Positions 11,235 through 19,357 of a stretch of 64,000 nt of DNA are shown one piece after another. The notes below the pieces were generated by a model. The model worked only from the letters and a program-made list of their open reading frames with translations. It was not told where the DNA came from and did not search any database. The stretch comes from Phoma sp. XZ068. Taxonomy: Eukaryota; Ascomycota; Dothideomycetes; Pleosporales; Didymellaceae. The DNA lies in assembly GCA_004835665.1 (NCBI GenBank), contig RBKR01000027.1, forward strand, positions 248,001 to 312,000, given 5' to 3'. The position numbers were made by a program, and so were the translations under genes. How positions within the stretch are numbered: the first letter of the stretch is position 1; every line of letters starts with the position of its first letter.

Positions 11235-11726
11235 GGTGGTGGGTGGGCGGACTTGCGTGGTAAACGCGTTGTACAGTAGAAACGTGATGTAGAAGTTCAA
11301 TGGGCAGTGGAAATGGACGAAGTATTCAAGTAATGCCTGGGAAGTCGACGGCTTCGTTCAATGACGATTCTATTGCGCTCTCGTGTACGTCTCTTCTGTC
11401 TATAAAGAAGGACTACTGAGAAGGACCGCGGTATAATTGTATTTTCCCTCCTCCCTGAGCACAGAAGCTTCCTCGGCTCGCTGCTTCGCGGAGCTGTTGA
11501 CGCGTTACCATGGTGGGAGTTGCGCCGGCGATCTTCGGTAACTTGGAGTTGTCAGTGCCGTCGAGTAAGCGGGGTAAATCTGGGGTTAGCGCATGCATTT
11601 GAGGCTCAGCGGCAATTGGCATCCCATAGTTCGTGCTTTGAGGCATGGCTGGGACCAACTTCATGGTTTGCGACCGTACTTATAGGTGGCTGTTGCGTGT
11701 AGACCTCTGAAAGCTAGCCAGTTGGA
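11235..11726. other. Intergenic, ligase promoter and La-related gene 3' flank
   Basis: This is 490 bp. An 83-codon ATG ORF on the minus strand (11413-11664) is present, but it shows no recognisable motif and is probably chance. No other feature was seen. Confidence 0.4.
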
Positions 11727-13049
11727 TCAGCGACGGCGCTTCTTGTTCGGCGCATCATCGTCTGCTGGAGCTACTGCGTCAGTAGCAACATCATGAGCAT
11801 TTTTGTTTGGTTTGCCGCTCTTCCGCCTCTTGCGTTTCTTCTTAGTCGTGGCTTGTTCAGCGGCCTCGGACGGCTGTGCCTCTGGCGTATCTACTGCCAT
11901 GGCTGTGTCAGGCTCATCGATGTTCGCCTGGTCTACTTGACCTTCCGCTGCTTCCCCTTCGTTCGCGCTGCGGCCACTGGGTTTTGCAGGCTTGCGCCTC
12001 TTGCGCTTCTTCTTGGGTTCGACTTCGCTGGGTGTATCCTCGGGCAAGGCTTTAAAGGCCATAGGAAGCGTTGCAGGTCGAGCAATGGGCGGTAAGTGCC
12101 GTGGATCCTCAGTGGTTCTACGCATACCTCTGGGGTTCTCTTTCTCGAGCAACGCCACGTACTCAGCAGTCCGTTTTGTGTGTTCGACCTTGGTCATGAT
12201 CTTCCAATCGTCCGGCTTTCCAGCTTCTCTCCATTTATTCCATGTGCCTTCGTGCATCACGTTACCGCTTAAGACGACGAATGCGCAGCTGTTCCATAGT
12301 GTGTGCACTGCCTGAATTGGCAGCCACTTTGGCTTCAGTTGGCCATGCTCTGCCAGCCATTGTGCGACCCTGGCCGGCGTTGGACATATATTGCGTAGAT
12401 GCGGTTCTACGTAGATGGTACGTTGATCCCAGAAGCTGAGGCCATCGTCATCGACAATCTCGAACGAGTTCTTGGGAACGAATGGTAGAGGGTTGCTCGA
12501 GGGTCGGCGGCGGACGTGGTATTCGTTGTTCGATAGCTCGAGGATAGTAGAGGGATGGTCGTGTAGGGCCTGCTTAAGGAGGATCTGAGTAGCTTCTGGC
12601 TTTAGCTTTGAGATGTTGGGATGGTCTAAGATCGCTGTGAGGTGAATGTCTACCAGATAGTCAGCTTTGCTGTTGATGCTTCCAAGGTGTCAAATACAGT
12701 TTTCCTCCCCATCAACCACCCTATAGCGATCTCTGAGCCACCTCGATCGTTGCTCCTCCTGATGTGCGTAGTCTGTGAAGATCAACTCAATGCCAGCAGC
12801 TAGTTGAGCAATGTATTCTGGTGTAATGGGCTTGACGGCGAATCGAGGGCCACGAACAGGAGCTGCCGTATCTGAAGCTGTGTCTTGTGGAGCAGGTGAG
12901 TTCATGCTTGCTTCGCCCATAGCTTCAACGAGCCCATCTTTGATGTTAGTCTCATCTTTGTTTGCCCGGGGTTGTGTCAGCGGTTTTGCTGCCTTCGGTC
13001 TCTGAGGCTCCTTCACGCCCTTGAGCCTGACCGCTCGTGGGATGAACAT
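11727..13049 (-). CDS. La-related RNA-binding protein (La motif plus RRM-like), LARP7/Pof8-like candidate
   Basis: Exons are 12698..13049 and 11727..12649, giving 424 aa. The 48 nt intron has a weak GTATTT donor, a GCTGAC branch and a GTAG acceptor; it removes an in-frame TGA. From about residue 75 a winged-helix La-motif pattern can be traced: IELIFTDY, RSRWLRDRYRVVD, YIHLTAILDHPNISKL, ILLKQALHDHPSILELS and YHVRRRP. An RRM-like strand pair follows (QRTIYVEPHLRNI near 205, then NSCAFVVLSG). This order resembles human LARP7 and fission-yeast Pof8, which bind 3' ends of polymerase III or telomerase RNAs. The last third is disordered with two KKKRKRR-type nuclear localisation clusters. The family call rests on pattern similarity from memory, not a search. 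The gene is divergent from WBP11. Confidence 0.6.
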
Positions 13050-13254
13050 TGTGAACGTCTCTGACCGAAGGTTGTGATTGAAGAAAGGAAGCTGCGCAAT
13101 GATTGTTTAACGCAGCGCGTCCAGCTTGCGCACAGACTCCTTAACTACGTCAATCTCGACATTTGAACATCGAGCTCACTCTGCGCAACACCAATACACA
13201 TAACAACTCCTATATTCTCCTTCTCGCTGCCATATCACTCAAATACACGCCAAA

Positions 13255-14169
13255 ATGCCGAAAGAAAAGAACTACAATCCCGTGCAGGAGCAGAAGAAAG
13301 CCGACAAGCAAAAAGCGTTGCGCAAACAAAAAGCCAACGTCCAAGCCCAGCGCAACGAAAAACTCGCCCGCCGCAACCCCGCACGCATCCAGCGCGACAT
13401 CGACCAGCTAAAAGACCTCGATCAGAGCGGTGCGCTGCGCCCGCACGAGCGCCAGCGCCTCACAGAGCTAGAAAAGGACCTCGCAGCAGTCAACAAGGCA
13501 CGCGCAGCGCTCGGCGACAAGGCACCTCAGTTCAAGCCCGAGCGGAGACACGATGATTTTGGGGACTGGGGCGAGAGGGAAGGTGGAAGGGGGAGGGGCG
13601 GTGGCGTGCTGGGAAAGCGGACGAGGGATGGACACAGAAAGGAAGATGACAGCAGCGATACGGATGCGGACGTAGCGAATATTCCCATGCCGCGCGATAC
13701 ACCACCGCCGATACCGCGACAGCGCCAGCGGAAGACACAGGGCGAAGAGGAAGCGCCGGAGCCGAAGAAGGCACAGATTGTCTACGAGGCGGCACCGCAA
13801 GTCCGCGATTTCCTCAAGGAGGCTACTAAGTTCATGCCTGCGGCGGTAGCGCAGAAGATGAAGTTGGCTAAGGGCGAGGGGAGACTGTTGGAGCCTGAAG
13901 AGTTTGACAAGCTACGAGAAGACGGTTATATGGGGAAGGAGAAGACTGAGGCTAAGCCTGATGCTGATCCGGAGCTGGACGAGTTTTTGAAGACGACAAC
14001 TGGTGTGGCAGCGGAAAAGGCGGCGGAGGCTGCGGTAGAAGAAGCAGAGTACAACATGATGACGGCTGAGGCACAAGGGCAGATACGTGGAGCACAGTCA
14101 GAAGCAAGAGTGGCAGAGAACAAGCTACGGCACGTTGAGGTGGAAGAGATAGAAGACGAAGATATTTGA
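13255..14169 (+). CDS. WW-domain-binding protein 11 (WBP11) family splicing factor
   Basis: This is a single-exon gene for a 304 aa nuclear protein. The N-terminus carries the WBP11 domain, KNYNPVQEQKKADKQKALRK followed by EKLARRNPARIQRDIDQLK. Members associate with the spliceosome and PP1. A Gly/Arg-rich patch (GGRGRGGGVLGKRTRDG, about 115-130) and a short proline run (PMPRDTPPPIP) replace the long polyproline region of animal homologues. The C-terminal half is charged and helical and ends in an acidic tail. The start at 13255 is the only ATG placing this domain at the N-terminus. The family is confident; function is inferred from animal homologues. Confidence 0.85.
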   Translation: MPKEKNYNPVQEQKKADKQKALRKQKANVQAQRNEKLARRNPARIQRDIDQLKDLDQSGALRPHERQRLTELEKDLAAVNKARAALGDKAPQFKPERRHDDFGDWGEREGGRGRGGGVLGKRTRDGHRKEDDSSDTDADVANIPMPRDTPPPIPRQRQRKTQGEEEAPEPKKAQIVYEAAPQVRDFLKEATKFMPAAVAQKMKLAKGEGRLLEPEEFDKLREDGYMGKEKTEAKPDADPELDEFLKTTTGVAAEKAAEAAVEEAEYNMMTAEAQGQIRGAQSEARVAENKLRHVEVEEIEDEDI

Positions 14170-14529
14170 GATAGCCATAGACTATCCATCAAGCATGATA
14201 CCCATTACATTCTGCAACCAAGCTTTCGAATTACGGCGTGATGGATCTTGTAAACAGATGGCTCAACAAGGTTAATTGGTGAGTAACATCTGCTTGGTAC
14301 AGCTTGGAGATATGTACTGACATGGTTGAATTAGTCATTGCAAGGGTTTGAACGAGGTGTTAAACCATATGTCAACATCATCAAAATCACAATGCACAGT
14401 CACAGCAGCAAGAACAAAGTGTCCGTTTCAAAGTCTCATTTCATTCGTATCATAGGGTATAATGATGTGCGCATAGCATTCTAAGCCGCATGGAAGGTTC
14501 ACATCGTAAAAGAGCTATTGCCGAGCAAT
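14170..14529. other. Intergenic between convergent WBP11 and Hsp9 genes
   Basis: This 360 bp stretch separates two convergent stop codons and presumably holds both 3' UTRs. No feature was seen in it. Confidence 0.5.
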
Positions 14530-14920
14530 CTACTGCTTGCTGCCGCCACCAAGGGTGTTCTGGATGGAGGAAGCAGCGTTGCTGAGACCATCCTGAGCCT
14601 GCTTGAGGACACCCTCGCTCTGGTCAGAGCCGCCGCGGGTGGCGTCACCAAGCTTCTGGCCGGTGGACTTTTGGCCCTCTGCGATGGAGTTAGCATGTAT
14701 TGGTGAGAGACATGATGTGGAGTACTGACCAGGCTGGACAGCGCCGGCAACGCGGTCACCAGCACCGGTGATGTTCTCGCCGATCTTGCTGGAGGTGGAC
14801 TTCTGGGAGTCAGGGGTGACTGGAGGATAGGTCAGTGTCTTGTCGTGGGTGATGAAGTTGTTGATGCTCACTCTTCTCAGTCGCCTGCTCGCCGAGACCC
14901 TTGCGAAGTGCGTCAGACAT
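14530..14920 (-). CDS. hsp9: Hsp9/Hsp12-type small stress protein
   Basis: Hsp12/Hsp9 proteins are small, disordered, highly stress-induced proteins that stabilise membranes. Exons are 14872..14920, 14730..14819 and 14530..14678, giving 95 aa; introns are 52 and 51 nt with CTGAC and CTAAC branch sites. The joined protein starts MSDALRKGLGEQATEK and contains GDRVAGAVQPEGQKSTGQK across the second splice junction, the hallmark block of the family. It ends Gly/Ser-rich (NTLGGGSKQ). Every exon is short, so single-frame translation shows only fragments. Strong induction by heat, osmotic and carbon stress is expected from the family. Confidence 0.94.
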
Positions 14921-17097
14921 GTTGATTGTGGATTGGTGGGTTGATTTGGTGGAAAAGTTGAGGTTTGTAGTTGAGAGTTTGAGAGTTGATTGATGAATGA
15001 GATCTCTGGCAGCGCTGCAAGACCTTTAAGTAGGCGTTGTTTCCCTCTTTCTCCTTCTACGACAGATGAACGTCACCGCTCGCTTCATACTTGTGGGAGA
15101 AGGTGCAATTCGACACAACCCCTGCCGCATGCGATCACAGCAGGGTTGTGAGCAACAAGGCAGCCGTCGAGCTTACTTGTAAGGATGTTTGGTAGCCACA
15201 ACTACGCCAACCGCCACTATTGGTCGATCATATAGCAACCATCAGCGTGATTGATGGGAAACGGCAGGAAATCCATAGCGGTTCCGTCATTTCTAGGCAC
15301 ATGTTCGAAATGTGGCCCGCTGTTGCATGGCGAGCGGCCTGGACTGTTTACGCGACTGCTCTTGCCCCTCGGACCCTACGTCACCACAAACAGTAAGTCG
15401 CGCACCATAATTCGGATGTCACCACCGTATGCACGCGTCATTGTGGCCACTTCAACCCACACATTTCGACCTCAACGTGGCAGAAGAGCACAAGATCACA
15501 GCAGCGGGCTGGGCTTGTTGGTGTGTACGCGTTGCACGAGCTGCTCGACTTGCGCTTGCGTTCGGCTTTGGCTTGACCTTGTTCACTGTTTGCTTTGCGC
15601 GGCGGAGCAGCCCGCATGCCATCACAGTTCTCCATTGCAGCCCCGTCCTCTCCACCTTCCATCATCCAGACGCTGTGGATGTCTACGGTCAACGCCCGCT
15701 TCTCATCTCATCATGACACGGCGGCCCCACGGACCCAGTGTTCGACCGACCGCAGCGTCATGCAGATCATCCTAGAAATCATACGGGAGCCCTTGCGATG
15801 TGCGCCTGCATGGACAATCGAGATGCAACCGTGTTATCACAGCACTGCCTTCTACGGGCCAAAGAGTGCATCCAATGTGAGGAGATTAGCCTTCTGCTCT
15901 CTTACATTGTAACCCATAAGGAGGCGCTGCGGAGATGACAAGGCACCCCGCAACTGGTCTTGAATGGCAACTGACGATACGACCTACCTTCTACTTCACG
16001 TTGTCTCAGCCGACCGCTATAGTCATGCGCCTCACCGCAATCATCAAGGTTCGATCCAAGGAGTGCAATCGATCGACGAAGCGGTCATGTCGAGACGAGT
16101 TCAGACATGCGCATATGCGCGAAAGAGCTACTAAGCACAGAGTCCTTTCTCCAGCTCGCGTTTCGCACTCACAAAGTCCACAGCCTTCGTTCAAACGTCT
16201 TACTAATCTTCTCAGGCGTGCATTTCATCTCGTGCACAACTTCTTTGGCGCCCATCACGAACGACCTTTATTTTCGAGTTGGCGCTTAGCTGAGACCTTG
16301 CTGTCTCGCCTTGTGGCTTCCACCATGAGGTTGTGGAGCACAGGAGCTACATTTCACAAGCCACGTTCCAGGGTTCCTGGACCATTCCGTTTCCTGCCTA
16401 AGTGATGATCTGACCCAATAATTTCCGGCCCGTAGAACGTGTAACGCCAATCAGGGACCACGATTAACCATTTTCCGTACGAGGAGCCTCTTTGACAGGT
16501 GTTTCAGAACACAATGTGAAGCCAATCCTTGACAATACTCGCAGCATCGCTCACGATAGGATCCACGTTGGTCAGGCACAAACATCACCCACCTTGACTG
16601 CTACCACGATATGGTAATCAACGTTGTCATTTTGCAGAACGGCCATGGCTATAGCGACCAGCTTGCTTAAGATCAGCGCTCGCCTGATCCTCATTATCTC
16701 ACCTACGGCGAGGCCGCCATGCTGGCAGTGCCACGAGCTCTAAGTCACACCGGGGCAGGGATTGTAACTTTGAGCATGCTGTTGAGCTGGATATTACAAC
16801 ATGCATCATGCCAAGCTCACCAGGTTTGTTTGTATGGAGCCTCGTGCTAGGCGTAGTGCACACTCAGCGCTGTCATCCGTCCACACGTCAAGGGCTGGCA
16901 CTGAACATGTTTCTGGGTCCATCTTGCCTAGCCTTGTGGCCCTTGTTTCGTTTTGGCGCTCTCACGGCGTTTCTTTGGGACATAAAACACAGAGCATCCC
17001 TCGGTTGGTAGACTTCACAGGCGTTTAGTAACGAGCACCTCTGTACAAAATCACTTGCACCGACTTACTTCTTCTGCTCACAATACATCTTCTCATC
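14921..17097. other. Gene-free stretch, 2.2 kb
   Basis: The left part should be the Hsp9 promoter and the right end the GH76 promoter. Several ORFs of 60-175 codons overlap here on both strands, but none has a recognisable domain. No RNA gene or repeat was seen. A degenerate relic too mutated to read by eye cannot be excluded. Confidence 0.5.
15119..15123 (-). promoter_or_regulatory. Possible stress-response element (AGGGG on minus strand)
   Basis: CCCCT on the plus strand reads AGGGG on the coding strand of the Hsp9 gene, about 200 bp upstream of its start. AGGGG is the Msn2/4-type stress element known to drive HSP12 in yeast. A 5 bp match occurs often by chance, so this is weak. Confidence 0.25.
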
Positions 17098-18195
17098 ATG
17101 AAGTACCTCACTCCACTAACTATGACGTTTCTACTGTTGGACACAGCATGTGCAGACTATGCAAGCGATGCGGAGTCTGCAATCAAAGTGCTCCAGGACA
17201 AATGGTACAACACAGAAACTGGCTTATGGTAAGACAACCCCTTCCATTCATTCTGTTTGTACTGATGTCTTAGGGACGATATGTGGTGGCAGTCCGGTAA
17301 TATCGTAGAGACTATTGCCAGGTTTGGCAAACAGGATGCAGACTTCAAGCAAGCTGCAATCGACATCATCTCCAACACATACAACAAGTCGCCAAACCAG
17401 AAAGGCTACAAGAACTGGAAGAACGACTTTTACGACGACGAAGGCTGGTGGGCCATGGGCTGGATCGCCTCATACGACTTGACCGGGGACGTGAAGTACC
17501 TCAATACCGCCAAAGACCTCTTTGAAGACATGACGGGCGGCTGGACCACACCCTGCAAAGGCGGCATCTGGTGGAACAAGCCCAAAGAGTCCATTGCCTC
17601 TATATCCAACGAACTCTTTCTTGCCGTGGGCGCATCACTAGCTAACCGTGTTTCGGGTGCGGAGAAAGAGAACTACCAAAACTGGGCGCAGATGGAGTGG
17701 GACTGGTTCTGGAACTCCGGCGTCATCAACAACGAGAACCTCGTCAATGACGGCGTCGACAAGTCATCTTGCAAGAACGACGGCAAAACGACTTTCACGT
17801 ATAACCAGGGCGTTGTCCTTGCCGGTCTGTCAGAATTAGCCCGAGCGAAGAGCGACGGCGGTCTAATCCAGCACGCTCGCGAGCTAGCCAGCGCCTCAAT
17901 GAGCAAATTGAGCGACAACGGCATCTTAACCGAGCCAGTCAATCACCCCCTCGATCAGCAAGGCGCTATGTTCAAAGGCGCATATGTCAGGGGACTGTCC
18001 ACGCTGAACGAAAACGAAGGCCAGCAAGCATACACCGACTTCCTGAAGAAGAACGCCGATTCAGCACTCGCAAAAGCACGGAGCGGCGACGGTGTCATCC
18101 GCGACAGGTGGCAGGGTGGCTCGGCCGGTTCCAATGCAGCAAGTCATGCGGCGGGCATTGACGTGCTGGTTGCTGCTCTGCAGGCCTCGACTTGA
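17098..18195 (+). CDS. Secreted GH76 endo-alpha-1,6-mannanase-like glycosidase
   Basis: Exons are 17098..17228 and 17274..18195, giving 350 aa. The 45 nt intron splits a Trp codon and restores TGLWDDMWWQSGN. The first 19 residues are a signal peptide (hydrophobic TPLTMTFLLLDTACA) with likely cleavage before DYASD. The double-Asp catalytic motif of GH76 is present as FYDDEGWWAMGWI near residue 114, followed by GGIWWNK. The final region (RDRWQGGSAGSNAASHAAG) is also typical. Fungal Dfg5/Dcw1 relatives carry a GPI signal, but this protein ends at LVAALQAST without one, so it is probably secreted. The substrate is alpha-1,6-mannan of cell walls or glycoproteins. Confidence 0.92.
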
Positions 18196-18644
18196 GCGTG
18201 GTGTAGTCAGTACAACCCTGTGTCTCGGAGATCGAATCGTTAATTTTCTTTTTGCGGGGCGTTTGTGGATATCACGAGCGCAATGGTTCGAGGTAATGCT
18301 CCGATTGGATATAATGACGGGATGGGCTTGTGGAGTATGCGGTGTATAGTCTTTTTGCTGTTGCTTGTTTGCGCCTTTACCATTTTATACCCACATCGTT
18401 ATGTATTTGCTTACTTTTTCTTATACGAATACCATGAATGCTACGCTACTATCGATTCCAAGTGCACATGTCTTTTTGAAGACCATCCAGAATATGAGGT
18501 CCTAGCATTTTCCTCTTGCTCACTTGTTGTCGCCGAGTCAAAAGCAATCTATCCTGTCTCACCCAACCTACACAACCATTCGCCATCAAATCCTCCACCA
18601 CAGCATGACCTCTCCCCGTCACCTAGAACCTAGATAATGCATAA
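18196..18644. other. Intergenic, GH76 3' flank
   Basis: This is T-rich sequence after the GH76 stop. No feature was seen. Confidence 0.5.
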
Positions 18645-18830
18645 TCACTGCCAAACCCCCCGTTCGTCCTTCATCGGCGCAATCACCCCATAGCAGTAAC
18701 CCTTCCGGCGCGTGCAACCATCGCCATCACTTCCTCCCACAGCACGCGACAACACCGATGAGGTAAATACTTCGGCACATGCCGAGTCCGATACCCGGAA
18801 GAGGAAGGTGTTTGGCGGTGCTTCCCCGCA
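18645..18830 (-). CDS. Possible 3' exon of a small Cys-containing protein
   Basis: The minus-strand frame ending at 18645 reads STHCGEAPPNTFLFRVSD, then VFTSSVLSRAVGG, then DGCTRRKGYCYGVIAP. Spacing and composition look protein-like, with balanced codons and Cys, Tyr and Trp residues. No convincing start lies in the same frame; a possible acceptor (CCCCAG) precedes the Ser codon, and an ATG at about 18942 (MSFHTVAHTF) could be exon 1. I could not find a donor giving the right phase. It may be a real small gene, a relic or chance. Confidence 0.3.
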   Translation of the reverse strand, partial: CGEAPPNTFLFRVSDSACAEVFTSSVLSRAVGGSDGDGCTRRKGYCYGVIAPMKDERGVWQ

Positions 18831-19357
18831 ATGCGTCGATCTGGGGTTGAAGAGCCGCATGACCGGGTGACAGGGGTGGTCGTCATGCCGAGGATCTTGC
18901 ACTTGAAGATGTGAATGTGTGTGCAACGGTATGGAATGACATGGTATAGGTTGTGTGAGCTTTGGACTGGGGGGTTTGGGTGTGTGGTTGTAAGTTGCTG
19001 GGTTTCCGCTTGGTTTGGTTTCTGCTCGAGGGTTTGTGGGTAAGGGTTGAGTGGTTGGTGGGATGGCGATGTTTTGACATGCTCTTGTACCACGCCTACA
19101 GATGGGTCTGCCGATGTGTCGCTGAAGTACGCAGAGTCTATGGGGTGCAGTATACACTTGCTGACTCGTTTGTGAAGTCCAATAATACGAGTTTCACTGG
19201 TTCCACTCATCACGTGCTGAGTGCATCAACATCAAAGTAGTCCAACAGTAACTGCGTAGCTATAAAGCACATAGTGGGGGAACCGTCACATCACCGACGT
19301 ATATCAGGCTGTTCAGATCATCTCCATTTCACGCCTACTAGTCTACCTCGCCCTCAA
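18831..19357. other. Intergenic, no clear feature
   Basis: This stretch is T/G-rich on the plus strand in its middle part. It may hold the 5' part of the doubtful small gene at 18645-18830. Nothing else was recognised. Confidence 0.4.

Noticed and set aside
15251..15775. 174-codon ORF between Hsp9 and GH76
   Set aside because: Composition and overlapping frames point to chance; no motif.
16045..16065. GGTTCGATCC resembling a tRNA B-box
   Set aside because: No matching A-box or cloverleaf in the preceding 70 nt.
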